DNA from: Chlorobium sp.
Lineage (GTDB): Bacteria; Bacteroidota; Chlorobiia; Chlorobiales; Chlorobiaceae
Length of the DNA stretch: 64,000 bases
Direction of reading: 5' to 3'
Assembly (NCBI GenBank): GCA_028277485.1
Contig: JANQGE010000068.1
Location: 1-64,000 of the forward strand
Numbering within the stretch: the stretch's first letter is position 1; each line of letters starts with the position of its first letter. The translations under genes were made by a program, and so were the position numbers. The notes under the pieces were generated by a model. That model did no database searches, had not been told where the DNA came from, and saw nothing but the letters and a program-made list of their open reading frames with translations. This document shows, piece after piece, positions 50,417 to 59,437 of this stretch.

Positions 50417-51625
50417 ATGCCCAACTCCGTTTTTGAACCATCAACACTGGCAGGTATAAGGTTGAAGAACCGCCTTATCCGTTCAGCCACACATGAAAGC
50501 ATGGCTGACGAACGGGGAGCACCTACCGAGTTACTTGAAAAGCTTTACATCGGACTCGCAAAAGGAGGGGCGGGAGCCATCATCACCGGATACGCCGGCG
50601 TACGGCAGGATGGAAAAAGCAGTCTTCCGGGAATGCTCATGGTGGACAATGACGGTTTGATACCGGTCTACAGGCGACTCACCGCCAAAGTGCATGAGCA
50701 CAACGCTCCGATTATCCTCCAGATCGCTCACTGTGGGCGTCAGACCAGATCCGCAGTAACAGGGCTACCTACCGTCGCCCCGTCGGCAGTAAAAGACAAA
50801 ATTTTCAATGAAGAGACACCTCATGAGCTCGGCGAAAAGGACATCGAAACAATCATCAACAGTTTTGTTTCCGCAGCGGATAGAGCAAAAACAGCCGGGT
50901 TCGACGGTATCCAGTTACACCTGGCCCACGGCTATCTGCTGGCACAGTTTCTTTCGGGCTATACCAACCGACGTGAAGATAAGTGGGGCGGATCGACCGT
51001 AAACAAGTTCAGAATAGTTTCCGAGATCATGCAGCGCATCAGGGAAAAACTCGGCGACTATCCTGTCCTTGTAAAGATGAATGCCTATGATAACAGGCCT
51101 GGCGGGATGCGAGCCCGGGAAGCCGTCGAAATTGCACGCCTGCTTGAATTTTCAGGCTGCAACGCCATAGAGGTATCGTCCGGCACCGTCGAGGAAGGCC
51201 TCTCAATCATGCGGGGATCGAAACAGCCTGTCGAAGCCCTGCTTGCCTGTAACTTCAGGTTCAAGGACATGCCCCCCCCTTTGAAAATGATCTCGGCTCC
51301 GTTCATTCGGTTCGCCATGCGTTCCCCCCAGCCAATACGAGGCTATAATCTCGAAGCTGCAAAAGCCATAAAACAAGCGGTCTCCATACCTGTCATCACT
51401 GTTGGCAGCCTCCATGATATGACCGACATCTCATCTGCTATCGAAAGCGGATCGACCGACTACATTTCCATGTCCCGCCCGTTCATCATCGAGCCGGATA
51501 TCGTCAGGAAATTTCAGGATGGGAAACAAACGGCATCGCGCTGCATCATGTGCAACTATTGCGCGTTGATGATCGAGGTGGATAGGGTGAGGTGCTACTA
51601 CGGCAAACTGCCAAAGAAGAAATGA
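50417..51625 (+). CDS. NADH:flavin oxidoreductase (Old Yellow Enzyme family)
   Basis: 402 residues. FMN barrel with FEPSTLAGIRLKNRLIRSAT, IILQIAHCGRQTRSAV, the catalytic HLAHGYLLAQFLSGYTNRRE and VITVGSLHDMTDISSAIESG. The C-terminal CIMCNYCALM resembles the start of the iron-sulfur site in 2,4-dienoyl-CoA-reductase-like members, but the protein ends about 25 residues later, so the second Cys pair and the C-terminal FAD/NAD domains are absent. The substrate is unknown. Confidence 0.87.
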   Translation: MPNSVFEPSTLAGIRLKNRLIRSATHESMADERGAPTELLEKLYIGLAKGGAGAIITGYAGVRQDGKSSLPGMLMVDNDGLIPVYRRLTAKVHEHNAPIILQIAHCGRQTRSAVTGLPTVAPSAVKDKIFNEETPHELGEKDIETIINSFVSAADRAKTAGFDGIQLHLAHGYLLAQFLSGYTNRREDKWGGSTVNKFRIVSEIMQRIREKLGDYPVLVKMNAYDNRPGGMRAREAVEIARLLEFSGCNAIEVSSGTVEEGLSIMRGSKQPVEALLACNFRFKDMPPPLKMISAPFIRFAMRSPQPIRGYNLEAAKAIKQAVSIPVITVGSLHDMTDISSAIESGSTDYISMSRPFIIEPDIVRKFQDGKQTASRCIMCNYCALMIEVDRVRCYYGKLPKKK

Positions 51626-51755
51626 CTAATAACTCTTTAAGCGTCAAACCAGGTGTGCCTACAGGGGTTATGATAATTCGGCCTTTATCAAGGGTTATCT
51701 CCACAAGCGAATCGTTATATCTAATGAAATAGAAACTTTCAGCAATTTGAATTTT

Positions 51756-51773
51756 CGTACGATATTACGTACG
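51756..51773. promoter_or_regulatory. operator palindrome of YefM/YoeB module
   Basis: CGTACG-ATATTA-CGTACG, a perfect spaced inverted repeat 21 bases before the antitoxin start, followed by AAGGAGGA as ribosome binding site. Fits YefM autoregulation. Confidence 0.55.
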
Positions 51774-51794
51774 TTACATAAGGAGGAAAAAGTT

Positions 51795-52037
51795 ATGACC
51801 GTACTTAATGCAACGGAGGCTCGATCAAAACTCTACAGCCTCATCGATGAAACTGCAAACACGCACAAGCCCATTATAATCAAAGGCAAAAGGGCCAATG
51901 CGGTGCTGTTGTCCGAGAGTGACTGGAACGCCATTTCCGAGACACTTTACCTGCTTTCCGTTCCGGGAATGCGTGAATCAATCCGGGAAGGTATGCAGGA
52001 AGATATTTCAGAATGCTCTGAGAGACTTGACTGGTGA
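51795..52037 (+). CDS. YefM/Phd-family antitoxin
   Basis: 80 residues from ATG 51795 with AAGGAGG nine bases upstream. MTVLNATEARSKLYSLIDET, then PIIIKGKRANAVLLSESDWN is the standard Phd/YefM DNA-binding fold; SVPGMRESIREGMQEDISEC is the toxin-binding tail. It overlaps the toxin start by four bases. Confidence 0.92.
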   Translation: MTVLNATEARSKLYSLIDETANTHKPIIIKGKRANAVLLSESDWNAISETLYLLSVPGMRESIREGMQEDISECSERLDW

Positions 52038-52297
52038 GCTGGAAGCTCGTATACACAAAACAGGCACAGAAAGACGCCAAAAAAATTGCCTCTTCAGGTC
52101 TGCAATCAAAAGTTCAAGAACTCCTCAAACTACTGCAGGAAAACCCTTTTCATAATCCACCTGCTTTTGAAAAGCTTGTGGGAGACTTAGCAGGAGCATA
52201 CTCACGACGCATCAATATTCAGCACCGCCTCGTGTATCAGGTTTATGAAAAGGAGCGTGTTGTTAAAATCCTTCGTATGTGGACCCATTACGAATAA
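52034..52297 (+). CDS. YoeB/Txe-family mRNA interferase toxin
   Basis: 87 residues with a GTG start inside the antitoxin stop (GTGA). SWKLVYTKQAQKDAKKIASS, then ELLKLLQENPFHNPPAFEKL and LAGAYSRRINIQHRLVYQVY, ending with RMWTHYE; the Glu, Arg and terminal HY residues match the YoeB active site. A ribosome-dependent mRNA endonuclease. Confidence 0.93.
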   Translation: MSWKLVYTKQAQKDAKKIASSGLQSKVQELLKLLQENPFHNPPAFEKLVGDLAGAYSRRINIQHRLVYQVYEKERVVKILRMWTHYE

Positions 52298-52308
52298 CAT
52301 CGACTGTT

Positions 52309-52500
52309 AAAAAGCAATAACATTCACCTAAGCTGAACGTTTCAACAAAGGCTCAAAAATAGTAAGTTTATTAAAAACAATCTGTTATAATGTATTTATA
52401 GTGAGATTATTCCTCACCTGTCGGGAGAAAGTGAAAGCTGATAAAGAGCCGCATTTGTTGAAACCCTTCGGGATTGCCGATCGCTCAATTTAGGATTAAT
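52309..52500. repeat. degenerate repeat ends after YoeB
   Basis: AATAACATTCACCTAAGCTG followed by AACGTTTCAACAAAGG is a diverged copy of the sequence leading into the 35142 element, and GATCGCTCAATTTAGG matches half of the 35411 palindrome. No coding sequence is seen. Confidence 0.4.
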
Positions 52501-52819
52501 TTAAACGCTCAATGCTGCAACCCCGAAGTGCCGTAGCACCCGCATAGCCCGTAAGGTATTCCAGCGGCTCGGCTCTCCTGCTTTCTCCATATCGAAATGT
52601 GTCTGCCCGGCATGTTTTGCCTGCAACGGCCACCGGTTGTCGGCTCTTCGCTTTTTCAACAACACTTTGATGGCATCAAAGAAAACGTGCCCCCCAACCT
52701 TCGTGCTCTATTTGCTTTTGCAGTTCTTCTTGTTCAGAGCGTAACAGATCACGGTTAACCTGGTATTGAATGGAGACATCCCCCCGGAGCAGCCATTCTA
52801 TTACGCCATGTTCATTCAT
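52501..52819 (-). pseudogene. decayed gene: N- and C-termini of a squalene-cyclase-like protein fused by deletion
   Basis: The minus strand begins MNEHGVIEWLLRGDVSIQYQ, continues VNRDLLRSEQEELQKQIEHE and GWGARFL, then hits TGA. In another frame it resumes AIKVLLKKRRADNRWPLQAK, HAGQTHFDMEKAGEPSRWNT and LRAMRVLRHFG before TAA at 52501-52503. Intact proteins that start and end this way are several hundred residues long (alpha-toroid, prenyltransferase/squalene-cyclase-like, function unknown). Most of the middle is gone and the frame is broken. Confidence 0.65.
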
Positions 52820-52874
52820 TCTTCCGTATGGACAGAGTCAATAGCCGGATTCACGACAATGTATCGAGGTGCCT

Positions 52875-54689
52875 TTATTTCTTTGCTTCCTTCGGCAGTT
52901 CCAGTTTCAAACTAAGCTCGCGGAGCTGAAGCGGGGACACCTCTGCCGGCGCTGCCATCATGAGGTCTTCGGCCTGCTGGTTCATCGGGAAAGCGATGAC
53001 CTCACGGATGTTTTGCTCGTCGCGCAGGATCATCACCAGACGGTCAAGGCCCGGAGCGATGCCGCCATGCGGTGGAGCGCCCATTGTAAATGCCTTGATC
53101 ATGTGACCAAACCGCCTGTCAACTTCCGGCTTGTCATACCCTGCAATCTCGAATGCCTTATACATGATATCAGGGCGATGGTTCCTGATAGCACCGCTTG
53201 ACAGCTCAATACCGTTGCAGACAATATCGTACTGGTAAGCAAGAATGTCGAGAGGGTTCATGGTTTCCAGGGCTTCCATCTCTCCCTGAGGCATCGAGAA
53301 GGGATTGTGGGAAAACTCGATCTTCTTTTCAGCTTCATCATATTCATACATCGGGAAATCGATGATCCAGCAGAAAGAAAGCTCATCGTTGTCAAGTTCA
53401 AAAAGATCGGAGAAATATTCCCGCATGCCGCCCATAATTTTGCACGTGCGCTCCCACTTGCCTGCACCAAAGAACACAACGTCGCCTGTTCCGACCTGCA
53501 GACGCTCTTTCAGCACACTCATTTCTTCATTGGAAAGGAATTTGACAATCGGGCCCTTCGGTCCATCTTCTTTGTATTGAATGTAGGCAAGGCCTGCTGA
53601 GCCAAGCTCTTTTGCTCTTCGTTCCGCCTTGTCGTAAAACTGCCGGGACTCGTTGCCGCGTCCTTTGAGCACCACAGCCTTGATGCAGTTTCCCTCTTTT
53701 GCATTGCCGGCGAACACCTTGAACGATGAGTTGATGAAAAGATCGGTGACATCCTCCAGTTCAAGCGGAACACGAAGATCCGGCTTGTCGGAACCGTAGC
53801 GATTCATTACATCCGCGTAGCTGATCCTCGGGAACGGAAAGCAGGTGATGCGCTTCCGGCTCATGGTTTCCGTAAGATGTTTAAACATGCCTTCAAGGAT
53901 TCCGAAAAGGTCATCCTGCTCGATAAACGCCATTTCCATATCAATCTGGTAGAATTCGCCGGGACTCCGATCCGCACGGGCATCTTCGTCACGAAAACAG
54001 GGGGCTATCTGGAAATAACGAGAGAAGCCCGACACCATCAACAACTGCTTGAACTGCTGCGGAGCCTGCGGCAATGCATAGAATTTACCTGGATGCAGAC
54101 GACTCGGCACAAGAAAGTCCCTGGCCCCTTCCGGTGAGCTCGAGGTAAGAATTGGAGTCTGGATCTCCATAAATCCCTTGTTTTCCAGATAATGACGAAC
54201 CTCGCTGATCAGTCTGCTGCGATACTGAATGTTTTGATGAACCCTCTCACGGCGAAGGTCGAGAAAACGGTATTTCAGGCGGAGCTCTTCCGAAGTCGGC
54301 AGCTCATCAGCAACCGGAAAAGGCAGCGGCACCGCGCTGCTTTCAACCCTGATGTTTTCGACGATCACCTCGATTTCACCGGAAGCAAGACGAAGGTTTA
54401 TCGTCTCTTCCGAACGTTTGACCACAACACCATCGATACAGATAACCGACTCGGCATGCAGCTTCTCGGCTTGACTGAAAAGCTCCTTCTTTTCCGGCTG
54501 AACGATCAGCTGACAAATGCCGGTGTGATCCCTCAGATCGATAAAGATCAGCCCTCCGTGATCCCTTTTTCTATGAACCCATCCGGCTATTTTAACCGGT
54601 TTGTTCTCATATGCTGCGTTTAAACGCCCGCAAAAATGCGAACGAAAGCGGTTCTGAAAATCATCCGCGGCGGCTTCAGCTGCATTCAT
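52875..54689 (-). CDS. aspS: aspartyl-tRNA synthetase
   Basis: 604 residues, bacterial-type length. N-terminal anticodon-binding OB fold (VKIAGWVHRKRDHGGLIFID), class II core with motif 2 region FRDEDARADRSPGEFYQIDM, the bacterial GAD insertion, and motif 3 GAPPHGGIAPGLDRLVMIL. A discriminating or non-discriminating specificity (Asp only, or Asp and Asn-tRNA) cannot be read off here. It is downstream of dnaX with an 80-base gap. Confidence 0.97.
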   Translation of the reverse strand: MNAAEAAADDFQNRFRSHFCGRLNAAYENKPVKIAGWVHRKRDHGGLIFIDLRDHTGICQLIVQPEKKELFSQAEKLHAESVICIDGVVVKRSEETINLRLASGEIEVIVENIRVESSAVPLPFPVADELPTSEELRLKYRFLDLRRERVHQNIQYRSRLISEVRHYLENKGFMEIQTPILTSSSPEGARDFLVPSRLHPGKFYALPQAPQQFKQLLMVSGFSRYFQIAPCFRDEDARADRSPGEFYQIDMEMAFIEQDDLFGILEGMFKHLTETMSRKRITCFPFPRISYADVMNRYGSDKPDLRVPLELEDVTDLFINSSFKVFAGNAKEGNCIKAVVLKGRGNESRQFYDKAERRAKELGSAGLAYIQYKEDGPKGPIVKFLSNEEMSVLKERLQVGTGDVVFFGAGKWERTCKIMGGMREYFSDLFELDNDELSFCWIIDFPMYEYDEAEKKIEFSHNPFSMPQGEMEALETMNPLDILAYQYDIVCNGIELSSGAIRNHRPDIMYKAFEIAGYDKPEVDRRFGHMIKAFTMGAPPHGGIAPGLDRLVMILRDEQNIREVIAFPMNQQAEDLMMAAPAEVSPLQLRELSLKLELPKEAKK

Positions 54690-54769
54690 AGTGGTAGAAC
54701 ATGGTTGACAAGTTGAAAGACCTGAATATGATGAATTTTTAAGGAATATGGAAACCCTCTCCCAGACTG

Positions 54770-55405
54770 CTAATAGACAAGTTCTCCACCGAACTCCCTG
54801 ATAAGAAATTTCACGACCTCATTGTCTTCCGACAGGCCCCTGAAAAGAGTAAATATAGTTTGCCCCCTGGTATCGGACTCCTTTGTCTGGTCGTAATTGA
54901 TATGCAGTTTTACCGGCAAACCGTAAAAGGTTTCAAGCTCACGGGCAAGGAGCCCTGCATCATGCAGCAGTTCCTCATAGGAAAACTTTTTGCCGCAGCT
55001 CATATGAAGAACCCCGTGTGAAAATGAGGTCAGCTCACATGAATGCAGATGCGTGACAATAACCTTGTGATTTTTTTTCAACAAAACATCGAGAAACTGT
55101 TTCCATTCAACCCTGAACTTCTGCACCTCGGCAACACCGTCAAAAGGCTGTGACGCATCTGACCGGCTACCGGACTTCCCTGGAACCGGTGGGGCCGGAC
55201 GGCGTTTTTCGCTTTTTGCGAATTTCGAGAACTTGTCCTGCCATGAGGAAAAATCAAGCGGCACCGAAGAAACAGCCAAAGCCTCGGTTTCCTCCTGCCC
55301 CAGGGAAGAAGCTTTTTCCGGCGGAGGCGTTGACGCATGCAATGCTGCAGATTCAGGCGAAGACAAGGATACCGGCGCGGGAGAAATCAGCTCTGTGTTG
55401 CGGAC
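54770..55405 (-). CDS. dnaX: dnaX tau-specific C-terminal extension (-1 frame)
   Basis: This frame is open from the A10 tract to TAG 54770 and lacks a good start of its own. It continues DnaX after a -1 shift, adding 211 residues to give a 601-residue tau: a Pro/Ser/Glu-rich linker, then a folded domain (FRVEWKQFLDVLLKKNHKVI, HMSCGKKFSYEELLHDAGLL). The tau C-terminus normally binds DnaB and the polymerase alpha subunit. The alternative, an independent gene of 198 codons from a TTG at 55366, is much less likely. Confidence 0.8.
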   Translation of the reverse strand, partial: VRNTELISPAPVSLSSPESAALHASTPPPEKASSLGQEETEALAVSSVPLDFSSWQDKFSKFAKSEKRRPAPPVPGKSGSRSDASQPFDGVAEVQKFRVEWKQFLDVLLKKNHKVIVTHLHSCELTSFSHGVLHMSCGKKFSYEELLHDAGLLARELETFYGLPVKLHINYDQTKESDTRGQTIFTLFRGLSEDNEVVKFLIREFGGELVY

Positions 55406-56574
55406 TTTTTTTTTTGAGACGTCCCCCCTGCAGATACCGGCACGGAGGGATGAGCGACCTCGATCAGCTTGAGCAGCACAAGCTCGAACCGAAACTGGTA
55501 TTCAAACTGGAACCTGAGCTCTTTCTGGGCTTGCAGCAACAGATCGATCATCCGCATCATGACGGAGGGTGTAAAACGAGCTGCATCATGCTGATAGCGT
55601 TCCTTGACCGGTTCAGGACGTTCAATCAGCCTGGTTGACCGAAGGTTGTAAACAACAAGAAAGTTCCTCAGGTGCTCTATGAGTTTTTCGAGAAAATCCT
55701 GTTCATCGTATCCGTTGTCGATAACAAACCTCGCAACATCAAGCATTTTCTTCGGGTCCCCGGCCGCTGCGGCATCGGTCACTTCGAAGAACTGATCATC
55801 GTCAATGTAGTTCAGCAGTTCCGCAACCTTGCCGTAATGAACAGTACGTTCATTGTCCTGCTCAATGGCAAACGCGATAACCTGGTCGAGAATGCTTTGG
55901 GCATCACGCATCGAGCCCTGCGCTTTCCGGCCGACAAGCTGCAGAACGCCGCTTTCAACATCGAGGTTTTCCGCTTCACAGATACTTTGCAGTTGCTTTT
56001 CTATGTCGCTCAGCGGAATCCGTTTGAAATTAAACCGCTGACAGCGGGAAGCGATCGTCGCGGGAATCCTGTGCAGCTCGGTCGTCGCAAAGATAAAAAT
56101 AGCATGAGCCGGAGGCTCTTCGAGCGTTTTCAGAAAAGCATTGAACGCCGCCGTCGACAGCATATGCACCTCGTCGATAATATACACCCTGAAGCGCCCT
56201 TTCTGCGGCCCGTAACGGACATTTTCCCTCAGCAGCCTGATGTCATCGACACTGTTATTGGATGCTGCGTCAAACTCCGAAATATTGAGGCTGGCCCCCC
56301 CCTCGAAGTCACGGCAGCTCTCACACTCGCCGCACGGCTCGGTCACTTCTTTAAGATACACCTGGTCATCGATCATTCTGCTGCAATTGACCGCCTTGGC
56401 AAACACCCTGGCCACAGTTGTCTTCCCCACTCCGCGCAGACCGGAAAAAATATAGCCGTGCCCTACCCTTCCCAGCCGCAAAGAGTTCTGGATAGTACGG
56501 GTGATGTGCTCCTGTGCCGTTATATCGGCAAACTTTTTAGGTCTGTATTTACGCGCTATAACCTGGTAACTCAT
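55387..56574 (-). CDS. dnaX: DNA polymerase III subunit gamma (zero-frame product of dnaX)
   Basis: 395 residues: YQVIARKYRPKKFADITAQE, Walker A GLRGVGKTTVARVFAK, a zinc-binding set CGECESC with an upstream Cys (NCSRM), DEVHMLSTAAFNAFLKTLEE and the sensor ATTELHRIPATIASRCQRF. It is the clamp-loader ATPase, domains I-III. After SQKKK the zero frame adds five residues and ends at TGA 55387-55389, producing the short gamma form; frameshifting yields tau. Confidence 0.95.
   Translation of the reverse strand: MSYQVIARKYRPKKFADITAQEHITRTIQNSLRLGRVGHGYIFSGLRGVGKTTVARVFAKAVNCSRMIDDQVYLKEVTEPCGECESCRDFEGGASLNISEFDAASNNSVDDIRLLRENVRYGPQKGRFRVYIIDEVHMLSTAAFNAFLKTLEEPPAHAIFIFATTELHRIPATIASRCQRFNFKRIPLSDIEKQLQSICEAENLDVESGVLQLVGRKAQGSMRDAQSILDQVIAFAIEQDNERTVHYGKVAELLNYIDDDQFFEVTDAAAAGDPKKMLDVARFVIDNGYDEQDFLEKLIEHLRNFLVVYNLRSTRLIERPEPVKERYQHDAARFTPSVMMRMIDLLLQAQKELRFQFEYQFRFELVLLKLIEVAHPSVPVSAGGTSQKKKSATQS
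55405..55428 (-). promoter_or_regulatory. programmed -1 frameshift signal in dnaX
   Basis: On the minus strand GGGGGG (55423-55428), a 7-base spacer, then ten A (55406-55415) and G. In the zero frame the codons are CAA AAA AAA AAG, so the heptamer A AAA AAG of E. coli dnaX is present, preceded by a Shine-Dalgarno-like stimulator. The zero frame stops 15 bases later. Transcript slippage on A10 would also give tau. No strong downstream hairpin is apparent. Confidence 0.8.
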
Positions 56575-56637
56575 TCTCGTCTATATTTGATCGGCTATTC
56601 CCTTGCAAACTGCCTGCCGAACACTGATCCTGGCTTC

Positions 56638-57963
56638 TCAGCGATCAACTGATCCGTTGCTGGAACCATTGTCTGCACTTTTCCCGGATTCTTTATCGGC
56701 ATTCATAAAAACAGCAAGAGGCTCATGCATGTTCTGCCGGAAACACTGCAAGATACGCTTTTCAAGCTCAGCCATGCGGGCATTGTCTTCCCCCGCATCG
56801 CCGTTGCCCTTATCTTCACCACTGATAATCTCGGGCGGCACAACCGTGTAAAGGTCGTAAAACGTAAGCTCGTAAATATCACCGCTCGATGCAAGCCCTC
56901 CGTCTGCCGTTACATGAATAAGATTGTTTTCTATGAGAAAATCAACAATGTTGCGCAATCTCTGACCGTTAATACCGTCCCCTACAATTGAGGATTTTTT
57001 AAGATTGACATACTCGCCCGACTGCTGCCCCCGCCATATGTGTTCCATGACGACAAGCACATCCCGCATGCCTTTCAGGGGACTGAATGCGGTTCTTACC
57101 TTCGCAACCGGTTTCATCGCACCGAGACAGTATACAAATTCGGCTCCCGTAAGCGCGACGACCCAGATAAGATATATCCAGAAAAAAAGCAAAGGAATCA
57201 CCGACAACGCCCCGTAAATATGCTCGAATGTGGCGAAAGTCGTCACATAAAACGAAAACCATTTTTTTGAAACCTCAAACAGCACTGTAGCCAGAAAAGC
57301 ACCCGAAACAGCGTGCAGGAACCTCACCCTGCGGTTTGGCACAAGCATATACAGCAGAAAAAAAGCCAGGAATGAGTTGACCAGCGGCAGATAAGACAGA
57401 ATACGCGTTCTCATTTCAAGCAGGGGACCTTCAGTAAACACCGTATACCATACATAGGAGCTGACTACCAGGCCCGTACCGATAATGATCGGCCCGAGGG
57501 TAAGCACTGTCCAGTAAAGGGTAAACCCCTGAAGAATCTTCCGGGGAGCATGAACATCCCAGATCTGATTGATGGTATGATCAATAGTGGAGATGAGAAA
57601 CAGGGCTATAATAAATAAAAAGATACCGCCGACCGTCGGCACTGTCGAAGTTTTGCTGATAAACTCCCAGAAATACTCTCTCAGCATTTCACCGGAGGCG
57701 GGCACAAAGTTCTGTAAAATAAAGTCCTCAACATAGCGATTGAAGCTTTCGAAGACAGGAGAGACACTGAGAACCGACAGCACCACCGCCATCAGGGGAA
57801 CAAGCGACAGCAGGGTCTGAAAAGCAAGAGAGCCGGCGCTCAAAAGAACACGGTCCTGCATGAAGTTTTTCCACATAAACGGCAGAAAAGACCGGGTAAA
57901 ATCCCAGAAATCCACCGTTTTATCCTTAAGAACACCTGCAACACTTTTATTGGATGCATCCAT
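56638..57963 (-). CDS. YihY/UPF0761 family inner-membrane protein
   Basis: 441 residues with about six membrane helices between residues 35 and 310 (LSAGSLAFQTLLSLVPLMAV, VGGIFLFIIALFLISTIDHT, LVNSFLAFFLLYMLVPNRRV, GALSVIPLLFFWIYLIWVVA). The family was once called RNase BN; the real function is unknown. The C-terminal 120 residues form a soluble domain with a winged-helix look (INGQRLRNIVDFLIENNLIH). It lies 63 bases upstream of dnaX on the same strand. Confidence 0.88.
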   Translation of the reverse strand: MDASNKSVAGVLKDKTVDFWDFTRSFLPFMWKNFMQDRVLLSAGSLAFQTLLSLVPLMAVVLSVLSVSPVFESFNRYVEDFILQNFVPASGEMLREYFWEFISKTSTVPTVGGIFLFIIALFLISTIDHTINQIWDVHAPRKILQGFTLYWTVLTLGPIIIGTGLVVSSYVWYTVFTEGPLLEMRTRILSYLPLVNSFLAFFLLYMLVPNRRVRFLHAVSGAFLATVLFEVSKKWFSFYVTTFATFEHIYGALSVIPLLFFWIYLIWVVALTGAEFVYCLGAMKPVAKVRTAFSPLKGMRDVLVVMEHIWRGQQSGEYVNLKKSSIVGDGINGQRLRNIVDFLIENNLIHVTADGGLASSGDIYELTFYDLYTVVPPEIISGEDKGNGDAGEDNARMAELEKRILQCFRQNMHEPLAVFMNADKESGKSADNGSSNGSVDR

Positions 57964-58013
57964 ATGCTGAGCGATTGCATCAAAGTGAAAAGTAGAATTA
58001 ATTTAAGAGTTTT

Positions 58014-59360
58014 TTACGAATAATCCCCGCTTTCAGGAACCACAGCCCCCGAACCATGCGTGGCGCTGGTGCGAACGCCAAGTATGAGAACAAGACCGAT
58101 AGCAAAAAAAAGCAGCAGTGAACCAAGAGCAATCCTCTGGTCACCGGCCTGCATGGAGATAACACCGAAGATCATCGGCCCGGCAATTGCCGAGGCTTTG
58201 CCGAACGTACCGTCATAAAAACCGAAAAACTCCGTCACATGTTCTTTAGGTGTAAGCCTCGCCATCATCGAACGGGACGCTGCCTGTGATGATCCCATCG
58301 ACATACCGGCAAGAAGGCCTGTGTAGTAGAAAAGCAGTTTTTCTTTGGTAAAGATAGCCATGAGGATCACAACGCACCAGATACACAGTGTCAATACAAT
58401 CGTCCTTTTCGGGCCTATTTTGTCAGTAATGATTCCGAACACTATTGAACCTGCGATTGCCGTGGTCTGGACAATCATGAAAAACACAATCAGTTCAGCG
58501 GTTGTGAAACCAAGCGTATTCTGCGCATAAATCGACGAGAACGCGATAATGGTAAGAATGGCATCGTTGTAAAAGAAAAAAGCAAGAAGAAAGCGGGCAA
58601 GGTCCGGATAATTCATGATATGAAGTATCGTATACTTCACTTCCCGGATTGATTTGCCGATATAACGCATTTTTACAGGCGCCTTTTTCTTGTCCCTCAA
58701 AACAAGAAACAAAGGGGCTGCAAAGAGCGCGAAGAAAAGTGCCACAAGAAAGAAACTCAGGGTGACGTTCGGAATATTTTCTTCTACAATGCCTGCCCGC
58801 AGCAGGGGAAACAGAAGGAGAAGGATGGTCAGGGCTCCCAAATAACCCATGGCGAACCCATATCCCGACACCCTTCCGAGACTCCGCTCGGAGGCAATCT
58901 CGGGAAGATACGCGTCATAAAAAACCAGACCACCCTCAAAACCTATATTCGCGGCAATGAACAGAACTGCCGCGACGAAAGCGTACCCCGGCCCCGTAAA
59001 GCCGAGCAGCGCGGTTGCTGTAACGGCAAGCAAGGTAAAAGCAAAAAGGAACCGTTTTCTCCTGCCTGAAAGATCGGCTGCCGCGCCAAGCACAGGTGAT
59101 ATCAGCGCGACAATCAGCATGGAAATACTGAGACTTGCCCCCCAAAGCGCATCACCTTCGGGCTTGCCTTCGCATATAACATTTTTGAAATAGAGGGGAA
59201 ACGCAAAAGTCACCATCATGACGCTGAATGACGTGTTTGCAAAATCAAACAGCATCCATGAAAACAATCTGTACTTCCGGGCGCCTCGCGAAACCTGCTG
59301 CTCTCGATCTGTCGGGATGCCCCGTTCAAGCCGCTCGCGATGGTTCTTCGAGGTGACCAT
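58014..59360 (-). CDS. Atg22/UMF1-like MFS transporter
   Basis: 448 residues from ATG 59360; a longer TTG form from 59429 is less likely. About twelve membrane helices. The N-terminal SWMLFDFANTSFSVMMVTFA is the signature of the Atg22-like MFS family, followed by LGAAADLSGRRKRFLFAFTL (MFS A-motif loop) and MARLTPKEHVTEFFGFYDGT. Substrate unknown; amino-acid efflux is one proposal for the family. It follows purQ by 77 bases. Confidence 0.87.
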   Translation of the reverse strand: MVTSKNHRERLERGIPTDREQQVSRGARKYRLFSWMLFDFANTSFSVMMVTFAFPLYFKNVICEGKPEGDALWGASLSISMLIVALISPVLGAAADLSGRRKRFLFAFTLLAVTATALLGFTGPGYAFVAAVLFIAANIGFEGGLVFYDAYLPEIASERSLGRVSGYGFAMGYLGALTILLLLFPLLRAGIVEENIPNVTLSFFLVALFFALFAAPLFLVLRDKKKAPVKMRYIGKSIREVKYTILHIMNYPDLARFLLAFFFYNDAILTIIAFSSIYAQNTLGFTTAELIVFFMIVQTTAIAGSIVFGIITDKIGPKRTIVLTLCIWCVVILMAIFTKEKLLFYYTGLLAGMSMGSSQAASRSMMARLTPKEHVTEFFGFYDGTFGKASAIAGPMIFGVISMQAGDQRIALGSLLLFFAIGLVLILGVRTSATHGSGAVVPESGDYS

Positions 59361-59437
59361 TTGTTTCACAATGACATATTCAAACGAGTGCAATAAAAGA
59401 ACTACTCTCAGGCAGCGGAGGATGGACAAATCATGAT

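Noticed and set aside
55387..55416. Sequencing error or pseudogene as explanation for the split dnaX
   Set aside because: The break lies exactly at A AAA AAG preceded by a Shine-Dalgarno-like G run, a known dnaX frameshift design; an error in the A run remains possible and is stated as the refuting test.
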